From the IMG/VR virus record IMGVR_UViG_3300007734_000499, positions 1 to 24,019 of that record: 24,019 nucleotides of DNA; one strand, written 5' to 3'. Below, piece after piece: positions 14,384 to 22,428 of the stretch; within the stretch, counting starts at the first letter, position 1, and each line of letters starts with the position of its first letter. The position numbers and the translations under genes were made by a program. This DNA comes from a virus. Below the pieces are notes generated by a model. It did no database searches. It was given only the letters and a program-made list of their open reading frames with translations, and was not told where the DNA came from.

Positions 14384-15415
14384 ATGGCAATTTCCAATGA
14401 GCTCTTGTCCTCGACGCTGTTCTCGATCAGAGACGGCGAAGTGGATGAACTCTTTCAGCGCGTTCCATTCCTCGACTTCGCAAAGAAGTTGGGCGGTATC
14501 GAGTACGAGGACGGTGGTATCAAGATCCAGCGCCCCCTCGCAGTCACCAATCACTCCACCATCACACAGCTTGCAACTGGCTATGAGCCTGTTTCTCTGG
14601 CGGTGAACGATGTCATGCAGCCTGCCCTCTATGAGTGGTCGGACTTCGTGGCTCCTATCGTCATCACCAAGAAAGAAGAGCTGGAGAATGCCGGCGAGAA
14701 GGCGATCGTCAAGATCGTTGAAGCTCGTATGCGTAACGTCATGGGACTCCTCCGCAGGGAAATCAACAAGCAGCTCGTCGGTGCTAACAGCGCCGTTCTG
14801 ACCTCGCTTGGCTCCCTGTGTGGCGATCCCATCTCAGGCGTCACCACCGGCTTCCTGCAGCAGGGCGCTCCCACTGCGGCTGGCCAGACTAACACCATCG
14901 GCGGACTCTCCAGAGCCCTCGTGCCGGACGGTAACGGTCTGTTCAATCGTAGCTTCGACTGCGCCGCTGGCTTCAACGCCAACGGTATCCGTGGCATGCA
15001 TCAGATTGCGGCTGAGACTTCTGCTCGCGCTCCTATGGGCGAGATCAAGTTGATCCTGGCTTCTGAAGCTGGTTACGCCAACTACCGTCGCGCCCTGTTC
15101 AATCAGGAGCGTTACATCGATGAGAAGCAACTCAATGCAGGCTTCATGTCCCTCGCCTTCGGTAATGCCGCAGTCGTTCAGGATGTGTTCATGCCCGCTG
15201 GTGCGGCTCTCGATACGGCCAAGCCCAACACCATGTACTTCATTAACTTCGACGGTATCAAACTTGTGATGCACTCCGATGGCGACCTCGCGGTCTCTCC
15301 CTTCGAGTTCATTCCTGGTACGACCGCTCGCTCTGCTCAGATCTACTGGAAAGGCCAGCTCATCGCTGACAATCTGGCTAGCTGCGCAGTCCTCTTCGAC
15401 GGAGACACTTTCTAA
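14384..15415 (+). CDS. major capsid protein
   Basis: This 343-residue protein begins MAISNELLSSTLFSIRDGEVD. It shows a mixed alpha/beta body consistent with the HK97-like capsid fold: a long alpha helix with ENAGEKAIVKIVEARMRNVMGLLRREINKQL, A-domain strands, and a C-terminal stretch with DGIKLVMHSDGDLAVSPFEFIPGTTARSAQIYWKGQLI. Position after the scaffold, its own leader and a markedly GC-rich, C-ending codon choice (CTC, ATC, GGC, GCC) compared with neighbours all fit the most highly expressed structural gene. No delta domain is obvious because a separate scaffold is present. Confidence 0.88.
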   Translation: MAISNELLSSTLFSIRDGEVDELFQRVPFLDFAKKLGGIEYEDGGIKIQRPLAVTNHSTITQLATGYEPVSLAVNDVMQPALYEWSDFVAPIVITKKEELENAGEKAIVKIVEARMRNVMGLLRREINKQLVGANSAVLTSLGSLCGDPISGVTTGFLQQGAPTAAGQTNTIGGLSRALVPDGNGLFNRSFDCAAGFNANGIRGMHQIAAETSARAPMGEIKLILASEAGYANYRRALFNQERYIDEKQLNAGFMSLAFGNAAVVQDVFMPAGAALDTAKPNTMYFINFDGIKLVMHSDGDLAVSPFEFIPGTTARSAQIYWKGQLIADNLASCAVLFDGDTF

Positions 15416-15416
15416 A

Positions 15417-15941
15417 ATGGCAACTACTACAATCCTTCAGTACCTCCAAAATACTGGCAAGTCAGTTACAACTGGTGCGTCTGTCTTTCTTGGAACTACT
15501 CCTCTCGATCGTCTCCAGACTGAGACCTTCCTTACTGAGACTGCAGTCGTCAAAGGTCAAGTCGTCTCTGTCGACTTTGCCAAAATGGCTACTGACACGA
15601 CCGGTGGATACTCGGCTCTGACCGTCATCGCTGGCGTTGGTAACGTCGTCACCAAGACCTGCGCAGTGGGCGTGGCAGCGGAGTCCGTAACTGGCACCGC
15701 CACCAATCCTCAGCCTGTCAAGGTCATCATCCGTGGTCCCGCTCTTGCGGTGCCTGCGGTCGGTGCGATTGCTCAGGGCGCTCCTGTTATTCTTGATACT
15801 GCCGGCGGTGTTGGCTCTGTCAAGGTCCAGGACAACTATGACGCTGCCGTGACCGCTCCTGTAAAGGAAGCACTCGGTATCGCCATGACTGCAGCGGCGG
15901 CCAACTTGGTCAACGTGTACGTGTTCGGTAAGGGCATCTAA
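15417..15941 (+). CDS. head accessory / decoration protein
   Basis: This 174-residue protein starts at ATG 15417, one base after the capsid stop. An upstream extension of the frame lies within the capsid gene and is not used. It is beta-rich and small-residue-rich (GVGNVVTKTCAVGVAAESVTG, VKVIIRGPALAVPAVGAIAQG), like capsid-binding decoration or stabilising proteins encoded next to capsid genes. Base composition follows the capsid gene, so it is probably also made in quantity. A terminator follows 12 bases after the stop. The family is inferred from position and composition. Confidence 0.65.
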   Translation: MATTTILQYLQNTGKSVTTGASVFLGTTPLDRLQTETFLTETAVVKGQVVSVDFAKMATDTTGGYSALTVIAGVGNVVTKTCAVGVAAESVTGTATNPQPVKVIIRGPALAVPAVGAIAQGAPVILDTAGGVGSVKVQDNYDAAVTAPVKEALGIAMTAAAANLVNVYVFGKGI

Positions 15942-15952
15942 GCTCAACCTTC

Positions 15953-15991
15953 GGTCGGCCATCAGCAATGGTGGCCGGCCTTTGCCTCTTT
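15953..15991 (+). terminator. rho-independent terminator after the capsid operon
   Basis: GGTCGGCCA (15953-15961) pairs with TGGCCGGCC (15972-15980), nine pairs including one G-U, around a ten-base loop. TTTGCCTCTTT follows. GC-rich stem, short loop and T-rich tail make a good intrinsic terminator for the head genes. Its tail just reaches the stop codon of the minus-strand HNH gene. Confidence 0.75.
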
Positions 15992-16331
15992 AACTTTTAT
16001 GTTTTACACCACGATTTGCTTTTCCGCCTGCAGCACAAATAGATAAAAGCAAAGCTCTTTGTTTCTCAATATCTCTTTTACCATTAGGACCATACTGATC
16101 GTGCATATTCTCAGACTGATTGCTCCACTCAATATGCTCTTGGCAAATAAAGCCATTAGGCATAGTGCTGTCGTTGATGCAAGTGTGTCTGAGAATGCTA
16201 TTAGCAAAAGGTGGTGGTCCAAACTTTCTAATATAGATTCTTCGCAACATAGTTCTTGCGTTACTTTTAGAAAGATTGCCAGTGTGTCCAAGCTTATTAC
16301 GTTGTCTAAGAAGTGGGATGCAGTTAGTCAT
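15990..16331 (-). CDS. minus-strand HNH homing endonuclease
   Basis: The 113-residue product contains NCIPLLRQRNKLGH, RRIYIRKFGPP, LRHTCIND, GFICQEHIEW and SENMHDQ. These follow the order of the common phage HNH domain (C-I...GY...FGPIP...H-x-C-x-N...C...H-x-x-W-G-T..ENM-x-D). His49, Asn53 and His66 would be the H-N-H residues. The AHR usually found before the YE-FGP block reads MLRR here. The frame is open further upstream, into the next plus-strand gene, and no Shine-Dalgarno precedes ATG 16331, so the start is uncertain. A TATAAT lies about 13 bases upstream. It sits between the head terminator and the tail operon. Confidence 0.75.
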   Translation of the reverse strand: MTNCIPLLRQRNKLGHTGNLSKSNARTMLRRIYIRKFGPPPFANSILRHTCINDSTMPNGFICQEHIEWSNQSENMHDQYGPNGKRDIEKQRALLLSICAAGGKANRGVKHKS

Positions 16332-16366
16332 ACAAACATTATAGACAAAACAATCCAGGATTACAC

Positions 16367-17893
16367 ATGAATCTAACAGAACTAAGAAATCGTGTAAAGC
16401 AAATTACCGATTATTCGCCTGAACTAACTGTCTACAATGAAACTTTAGATCTACTTATTAATGACGCATACGATTCGTTGTGGACCGAGAAACGTTGGAA
16501 GTTTGCAGAGAAAACTGTCTTCCTCGATATCTGGCCGGACATCGTTGCAACACAAATCTCTGGTGTTATTGCCGCTGCAGGATGTGTCAACAACAGACGC
16601 CGTATCGTCTTCAACAACGCAGTCCATGCCCTTGACCTTCCTTACATCTGGGAAGGACAGATCTTTGAGATTGACGGACGTGACTATGGTGTCCTGAAGG
16701 TAGTCAACAATCAAGAGCTACACCTTGATGTCCCATTCCGTGGCACAACTGCTGCAACAAATGTGACATGGAAACTTAAACATCGATTCTATGAGATACC
16801 AAAAGATGCCATTGAAATGCTTTTCGTTGGACATCGCGATACTCCTTCAGTTGGTAAACGACCACCATATGGTGCTATGCGTGGACTACTGGCTCGCCGT
16901 GATGAGGACCTTAATCTCAGAGAAGACCTGACAAACTTCTGGAGTGAGTGCTACATCCCAGTCGGCACTGCCAATGTACCTGCCGCTGAGACTTTTAACT
17001 ATGCACTTACTAATCCAGGCAGTGGCTCTTTCATTGGCAGTCCATACGTTGAACTCTGTTGGGCATTCGAAGACCAGGGCGGAAAGCTTGGTCCTCTCAG
17101 CGAGTCTAAGATAATCCATGCAGTGGATGGCCCTGCAGGTGGTGTTGGCATCACAATGGCATTCAAAACATTCGACGATGAGCCTGTCAAAGCGCCTGTC
17201 TTCAATCCCTTTATCGACCAAGTTGTCAATCAATACGAAGGCATGCGCAAACGTATGTTCTTCAATCAGAACTTCAATCGTCTAACTGGTGTCCGCCAAG
17301 CAGGTCTTCCTGTCTGGCGAGATGTTGTGATTGGACCGACTGTCTCATATCCAGCAATTCCTGGATACACATCTGACGCAGATCCAGTCAGAGTACCAGA
17401 CGAAATAGACTCTTACACCATTACTTCTCCCACTCAGTTGGCAGTTGGTGGCAAACGTTATCAGGACTGGGAAGGCTTACATGCTAGATTCCGCCCTTAT
17501 CCTCGTCCTATTGGCTCTGACTTCCAGTATCAGTTCTTGCTTGGTGTTCCAGTTGGAGACCAGCCTACTAACAGTGGTGAGGAACGCTTGTTCCGTCAGT
17601 GGGAGTGCCGATACTACCGTAAGCCTGGTCGCCTTGCCCTCCAGACAGATCAACCTGAACTACCACATGAGTTCCACAACTTGATTGTCTACAAGGCACT
17701 TCACGATATCTTCAGTAAGCATGACAATACGACTCAGGCTCAAGTCTATCAAACGAAATACAACAAAGAGTTGACCAGATTGGAGAAACGTTATGTTGAT
17801 GCAATTGACATCAATGTGCAGAGAGGACAGTTCGGTATCTTCGGTAATGTCTGGTCACCGTATGATGCAAACTCACTTCGCCGGATGAACTAA
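16367..17893 (+). CDS. head-tail adaptor / tail tube-like structural protein
   Basis: This 508-residue protein starts at ATG 16367 behind AGGA. Its first 60 residues (MNLTELRNRVKQITDYSPEL ... LINDAYDSLWTEKRWKFAEK) resemble the helical start of podovirus adaptor proteins (T7 gp11-like or P22 gp4-like), which sit under the portal. A long beta-rich body follows, unusual for the small adaptors, so the protein may combine adaptor and tail functions. It ends in an antiparallel helical segment (HEFHNLIVYKALHDIFSKH ... YNKELTRLEKRYVDAI). It heads the tail block and overlaps the next gene by one base (TAATG). Confidence 0.65.
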   Translation: MNLTELRNRVKQITDYSPELTVYNETLDLLINDAYDSLWTEKRWKFAEKTVFLDIWPDIVATQISGVIAAAGCVNNRRRIVFNNAVHALDLPYIWEGQIFEIDGRDYGVLKVVNNQELHLDVPFRGTTAATNVTWKLKHRFYEIPKDAIEMLFVGHRDTPSVGKRPPYGAMRGLLARRDEDLNLREDLTNFWSECYIPVGTANVPAAETFNYALTNPGSGSFIGSPYVELCWAFEDQGGKLGPLSESKIIHAVDGPAGGVGITMAFKTFDDEPVKAPVFNPFIDQVVNQYEGMRKRMFFNQNFNRLTGVRQAGLPVWRDVVIGPTVSYPAIPGYTSDADPVRVPDEIDSYTITSPTQLAVGGKRYQDWEGLHARFRPYPRPIGSDFQYQFLLGVPVGDQPTNSGEERLFRQWECRYYRKPGRLALQTDQPELPHEFHNLIVYKALHDIFSKHDNTTQAQVYQTKYNKELTRLEKRYVDAIDINVQRGQFGIFGNVWSPYDANSLRRMN

Positions 17894-20151
17894 TGAAGAG
17901 TTCTACTAATCCTGACCAAATTGCTGGTGGCGTAGACCAACGCTATTTTCCAGTAGCAAACTCAGCCCTTGACATCCATAACTTCAGATACTCTCCTGAC
18001 GGTGGATGGCGTAATGACCGTGGATGGGAGCCACTAATTGCTGATCAGGACCTGATACTAACTACTGCTGAGTTCAACGCTCTGATTGCTCCTTGTCGTT
18101 TCCTTCAGACATGGACTCGTCATGGTGGTAGCGAAGAGTACTATGTCCAAGAACGTAATGGCGAACTCTTCTATGAGTTTGGCAACATGGGAACTGCGAC
18201 ATCCAGAAAGCACACATTAGCAACAGGTCGTCATATTCCAAGGAGTGATGAGCCTGGTACTCAGATGATTCCTTATGGTCGCTTTGCTTTCATCCTGAAT
18301 GGTCATGATCAGATGCTGAAGTGGTGGGGACGTGACAAGGTGGAGCCATTTGGATTCATCCTCAATCCTCCTACTCCTCAGGTTCCACCTGTCCAGACTG
18401 ACTACTACTCACGCCAGTTCCCTGTTCATGCAGATCCCAACTACAGTCTTGGTGACAACAAGAACAATGCACTGAACGGTATTGCTGTTCAGTTCTATGC
18501 ATCTGACTACCTCGGTCTTGGAGATCCTGCAAAGGGCAGTGTCAACTTCTACTCGTGGCGTGTCAGTTACATCACAGACACTGGATCTGAGAGTCCTCTA
18601 TCCGAACCTGTTAATGTCAGTTGGACACTTTTGACTGATGTGACTGCACCTGGTGAGACTGAAGCAACTCGTATCATCAATGCAGACGGTAATGCACGTA
18701 AGTATGGTGTGCTCCTGACAGGTCTTGAGCCTGGTCCTGATGGCACAGTGGCACGTCGTATCTATCGCACCAAGAACAAGAAAGATGGTTTGACTGGTGC
18801 CGGTGACATATATTACTATGTTACACAGATAGATGATAACACCACAACTCAGTATATCGATGCGATTCCAGACAACGAACTTGTCAATCCGGCTCCGTCA
18901 GTTAACGACAGTGTAGCAATCTCATCTTCTTACAAATACGGAGCAACATGGAATGGTAGTTCTTGGTTGGCTGGTGGTGATGTTCTTCCGACGAGACTTA
19001 TCTATTCAAAACAAGGACTGCCAGAGCAGTTCGGCGCTTTTGACTACTTCGACGTTGGTGTTAGAGAAGGAGGAGCAATCACTGCATTGTTCCCCTACTA
19101 CGATGTTCTGTTAGTCTTCAGAGAAAACTCCATTGATGCGGTCTTCACTGGAACTAACGGATACACCTGCACCACAATCAATCAAACAATCGGTACGTTA
19201 GCAACTGGTTCTATTGTCCTGATTCCGACTGTTGGTGTCATGTTCATGAACAAAGACGGATTCTATCTGGTAAGTGGTGGTCTTCGTGGTGGAGCATCTC
19301 TTTCAGTATCGCCTGCTTCAATCATGACTGAAAAAGAAATGGCAAGAGTCAATGTCAATGCTCTGTGTCGTGCATCTGCCACATACTCAGACAAAGAGAA
19401 AGAATACTGGTGCATGTTCCCTGTTGATGGCAACACTGAGAACACTCATGGCATGGTCTACAATAACGTCACTAATCAATGGGCATTCCGTGGAGACACA
19501 GGCGATACATCATTAACAGAGTGGCCTATCAGTCGCCTTGCAGTTGATAGTAGCGGATGGATACTCTTGGGACTGATACCATATGTTAATCCAATTGCAA
19601 AGACTATCTATCCAGGCGTTGGAATTCAAGTCTGGAGTGCACGCAATGCCCTCGGTGACACATTCACTTGGACATACGACATTCAGAAAGCTGAGTACAC
19701 GCTCACTGCTGCACCTAATCCAATCACAGATTGTATTTGGCAGAGTGCATGGGATGATTATGGTGATGATAGTGTCAAGAAGAGAATACTAACAATTGAA
19801 CTTGATGTCTTAACTGAAGGCGACAATTCAATAGAACTCCAATGGGCACAAGACTACTCAACAGACTTTAAGAGTGCTGGTCTTGTCAAGCCTCAGATTG
19901 GTGACTATCTTGGAAGTACTGTTACAGATCCTACATACGACTCTGGTTCTAATATTGCAAAGTGGGACTCAAGCAAATGGCAGGATCATAAAGTGACACG
20001 CATGCGCTGGGATGTCAACACTGGTCTTGTTTCACACTTCAGTTTCAGAATCATCACGACTAATGTCATTCAGATAGTTCGTTATCAGACAAACGTAATA
20101 GTCGGCACTGTCAAGACACCAAACACCAAGGCACCTGGAGCAAATCAATAA
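17893..20151 (+). CDS. large tail protein, probable nozzle / stabilisation protein
   Basis: This 752-residue protein begins with IAGGVDQRYFPVANSALDIHN and GGWRNDRGWEPLI, a pattern typical of tail proteins in the T7 gp12 / P22 gp10 functional class, where the N-terminus reads like a list of 'what is on the genome ring'. The body is beta-rich with repeated Tyr/Trp and Gly. It includes a fibronectin-type stretch around residues 215-320 (INFYSWRVSYITDTGSESPLSEPV) and a C-terminal beta domain. No enzyme motif or membrane segment is seen. It overlaps both neighbours (TAATG). The call is by length, order and the N-terminal pattern. Confidence 0.65.
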   Translation: MKSSTNPDQIAGGVDQRYFPVANSALDIHNFRYSPDGGWRNDRGWEPLIADQDLILTTAEFNALIAPCRFLQTWTRHGGSEEYYVQERNGELFYEFGNMGTATSRKHTLATGRHIPRSDEPGTQMIPYGRFAFILNGHDQMLKWWGRDKVEPFGFILNPPTPQVPPVQTDYYSRQFPVHADPNYSLGDNKNNALNGIAVQFYASDYLGLGDPAKGSVNFYSWRVSYITDTGSESPLSEPVNVSWTLLTDVTAPGETEATRIINADGNARKYGVLLTGLEPGPDGTVARRIYRTKNKKDGLTGAGDIYYYVTQIDDNTTTQYIDAIPDNELVNPAPSVNDSVAISSSYKYGATWNGSSWLAGGDVLPTRLIYSKQGLPEQFGAFDYFDVGVREGGAITALFPYYDVLLVFRENSIDAVFTGTNGYTCTTINQTIGTLATGSIVLIPTVGVMFMNKDGFYLVSGGLRGGASLSVSPASIMTEKEMARVNVNALCRASATYSDKEKEYWCMFPVDGNTENTHGMVYNNVTNQWAFRGDTGDTSLTEWPISRLAVDSSGWILLGLIPYVNPIAKTIYPGVGIQVWSARNALGDTFTWTYDIQKAEYTLTAAPNPITDCIWQSAWDDYGDDSVKKRILTIELDVLTEGDNSIELQWAQDYSTDFKSAGLVKPQIGDYLGSTVTDPTYDSGSNIAKWDSSKWQDHKVTRMRWDVNTGLVSHFSFRIITTNVIQIVRYQTNVIVGTVKTPNTKAPGANQ

Positions 20152-20906
20152 TGGCACGGATGTACACTAAAGGACGGATCAAGTCTGCGGATATCATCCT
20201 TGCTGATCCCTATAATGACGAGATCAATCAGAGTGTTGGTGAGTTAAACGGCGGTCTTGATCAGAACAATATGCCGTTGAATTCTGTGACTCGTAGTAAG
20301 TTAATCCCTCCAGTTTTGACATCGATTGCTGGACCTCCTGCACAGAAGTCATATGTAATGCCTTCACAAGACTACCATATCAGTGAATACTGTGATGCCG
20401 CCACTGTTCAGGTACCTGTCGCTGAATGGCAACTTGGATGGAATAAGTTTGAACAGGGAGTAGGCGTAAATAAGACTGGCTTTGTACTTGACTTCACATC
20501 CTCAGAAGGAATGCTGAAAGGAGAAGCTTGTCTTGATGCAGAGATGAGACAGTCTGCCTATGTCTTCAAGTACTTCATTCCAAGTGGACCTGGTAGCGGC
20601 TGGTATCCAGTTGTCAACATTAAGGACAAGCATACTGGCGAGATTGGTATCTTTGTTAACGACGTCTTGGTCGGTAGAACTGGTCCACTGTGGATAGCAT
20701 GTGGTCGTCATTCTTATGTTGTACCGTTCTCCACACCAATCGGATCTGGTCCATGCCACATCGATGTCCGATGGATTGTAGACTACCACAATGAGATAAC
20801 TGTCCTGCCTCCATACACTGTGGAAGTTGGAATAAACTGGGATCCACTAACAGCACCATTTCAGATTCACAATAGATCACTTTGGTGTAGGAACGAAAAA
20901 CGATGA
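20151..20906 (+). CDS. tail appendage protein 1
   Basis: This 251-residue protein starts at ATG 20151 (TAATG overlap). Residues 1-60 (KGRIKSADIILADPYNDEIN ... SVTRSKL) look like a virion-attachment region. From about residue 75 the protein is beta-rich, with HSYVVPFSTPIGSGPCHIDVRWIVD and a short tail IHNRSLWCRNEKR. The distal part resembles a jelly-roll/carbohydrate-binding-type fold by strand pattern only. It is the first of three consecutive similar-sized proteins, probably components of tail fibres or spikes. Confidence 0.6.
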   Translation: MARMYTKGRIKSADIILADPYNDEINQSVGELNGGLDQNNMPLNSVTRSKLIPPVLTSIAGPPAQKSYVMPSQDYHISEYCDAATVQVPVAEWQLGWNKFEQGVGVNKTGFVLDFTSSEGMLKGEACLDAEMRQSAYVFKYFIPSGPGSGWYPVVNIKDKHTGEIGIFVNDVLVGRTGPLWIACGRHSYVVPFSTPIGSGPCHIDVRWIVDYHNEITVLPPYTVEVGINWDPLTAPFQIHNRSLWCRNEKR

Positions 20907-21634
20907 GCACCATAAAAACAAATCCTGCAATCCCAGGCGCTATTGCAACTGCCGGCGGTGTCAATGCTACTTACACTGCAATCCAGACTGGAACTGCTGC
21001 ACTGACAGATATCAATGAGCAGACTGAATGGGCAACGTTTAGTCATCTAAACGGTGTTACTAACGACACTCTATTCACAACTGATATGCAGACATTCTGC
21101 AATCCTAATGACACTTACACTCTGACATCTGAGAGTTATGTCGTTATCAATCTGGCTGGAACAACTCCTGTCAGAGTCAGCTATGCACCAACGTTGACAT
21201 ACACTTCAGGTAATGAACTGCTTCGTGTCCATGCTGATATCAATCTTGATGCAGTCTCAGAAGCATTTGCTTTGCCAGCTGTATTGATGAATGATCAGGA
21301 CTGCTTCTTCTTACAACTGTGGTACCGGGACGGAACAAACGCATACCATGCAGTTGACTGTGAGTGGGCATACTCAGTCACCAACTACACAAACTTTGAC
21401 GCAACTGCAATTGCATTTGATACACAGCCAGATTTTGATGCATCAGGTCTATTGCAAACATATGCTGAGTCACATCCTCGCCATAGACTTCGTTGCTCAG
21501 TAACTGGATTCATTCCAATTGTTGCTTCAGGTATCAATCGAGTTGAGCTTCGTGCAAGACTTCAGGACAATGCAGTGCTTCCTTCAGTCCGATTTAAAGA
21601 AGCGACGATGATCACAACAATGATAAGGCACTAA
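20903..21634 (+). CDS. tail appendage protein 2
   Basis: This 243-residue protein overlaps the previous stop by four bases (ATGA). The N-terminus (NPAIPGAIATAGGVNATYTAIQTGTAALTDINEQTEWATF) is typical of head-binding or collar-binding ends of podovirus tail proteins. The rest is beta-rich (TYTLTSESYVVINLAGTTPVRVSY, CFFLQLWYRDG). A region GFIPIVASGINRVELRARLQD near residue 205 parallels GSGPCHIDVRWIVD in the preceding protein and GVHHFYVAQSP in the next. Likely a fibre or spike subunit. Confidence 0.6.
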   Translation: MSTIKTNPAIPGAIATAGGVNATYTAIQTGTAALTDINEQTEWATFSHLNGVTNDTLFTTDMQTFCNPNDTYTLTSESYVVINLAGTTPVRVSYAPTLTYTSGNELLRVHADINLDAVSEAFALPAVLMNDQDCFFLQLWYRDGTNAYHAVDCEWAYSVTNYTNFDATAIAFDTQPDFDASGLLQTYAESHPRHRLRCSVTGFIPIVASGINRVELRARLQDNAVLPSVRFKEATMITTMIRH

Positions 21635-21635
21635 C

Positions 21636-22394
21636 ATGGCATTTACTACACCGAACACATTCACTGCTACCACCACAATGGAAGCAGCAAAGGTCGATCA
21701 GAATAATGCTGCACTCAGAACTTACCTGAATGTTGGGATTGTTGCTGCAGATATTCCAAGCAATGTTGTCAACACTATCGACATTGTTCGTGGTGAGTTT
21801 GTTGGTGTTGTGGCTGACCATCAGTTCACTTCTGGCGACATGTACACTCAGTTCATTGATCTACTCAGGACAAACGAGAAGTACTGGACTGGACACATCA
21901 AGCCTTACGACATGAGCGCCGATTCACCTTTCCAGATCATTCCCAATAGTGGCAAACGTATTGTGCTTGAACATGCAGCTGATGTCATATTCAGTGTTGG
22001 AATGCTTGGCATCGGCAATCAAAACTATCAACGTGCCAAGCAGAGACTACGCAATCCTTGCTATGTTGGACATACTACAGGTGATGTCAAACTAAACACT
22101 GATATTGAGCACTGTACTGCTGGTCACTGCTACACTGAAGATAGTCCTGAATGGAGTGACACAGAGTATCCATTGGATCCTGATGACAGCGGTAACATCA
22201 CAACTGCTGGAACTTCACCTGTTGCAGATGGATTCTATAGTCGTCGGTGGTATTGCCAACGGATTGGATTCAAGAATTTGCCTGCAGGTGTCCACCACTT
22301 CTATGTTGCCCAGTCACCTCGTTGTGATAAGGGACATGTCAAAGTGCTGATGTCACAAACTGAAGTATTCTACAAAAATATAATTGCAGGATGA
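21636..22394 (+). CDS. tail appendage protein 3
   Basis: This 252-residue protein starts at ATG 21636, one base after the previous stop. Its N-terminus FTTPNTFTATTTMEAAKVDQNNAALRTYLNVGI has the Thr/Asn-rich attachment pattern seen in phage tail-fibre anchors, followed by an Ile-rich hinge. The beta-rich C-terminal half has several Cys and Trp residues (YSRRWYCQRIGFKNLPAGVHHFYVAQSPRCDKGHVKV). It ends the three-gene set of probable receptor-contact or fibre-base proteins. Confidence 0.6.
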   Translation: MAFTTPNTFTATTTMEAAKVDQNNAALRTYLNVGIVAADIPSNVVNTIDIVRGEFVGVVADHQFTSGDMYTQFIDLLRTNEKYWTGHIKPYDMSADSPFQIIPNSGKRIVLEHAADVIFSVGMLGIGNQNYQRAKQRLRNPCYVGHTTGDVKLNTDIEHCTAGHCYTEDSPEWSDTEYPLDPDDSGNITTAGTSPVADGFYSRRWYCQRIGFKNLPAGVHHFYVAQSPRCDKGHVKVLMSQTEVFYKNIIAG

Positions 22395-22400
22395 ACATGA

Positions 22401-22421
22401 TCGATATACTTAAATGGAGTG
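22401..22421 (+). promoter_or_regulatory. TATACTTA motif and ribosome binding site before the internal protein genes
   Basis: TATACTTA at 22405-22412 shares eight bases with the 6767 and 8435 motifs. GGAG at 22416-22419 lies nine bases before ATG 22429. A weak TTGCAG (22384-22389) is 15 bases upstream, short for a sigma70 pair. It probably marks a start point for the ejection-protein genes. Confidence 0.4.
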
Positions 22422-22428
22422 AACTAAA

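Noticed and set aside
14354-15274. Long minus-strand frames opposite the capsid gene
   Set aside because: They are antisense shadows caused by the C-ending codon bias of the capsid gene, and have no ribosome sites or family pattern.
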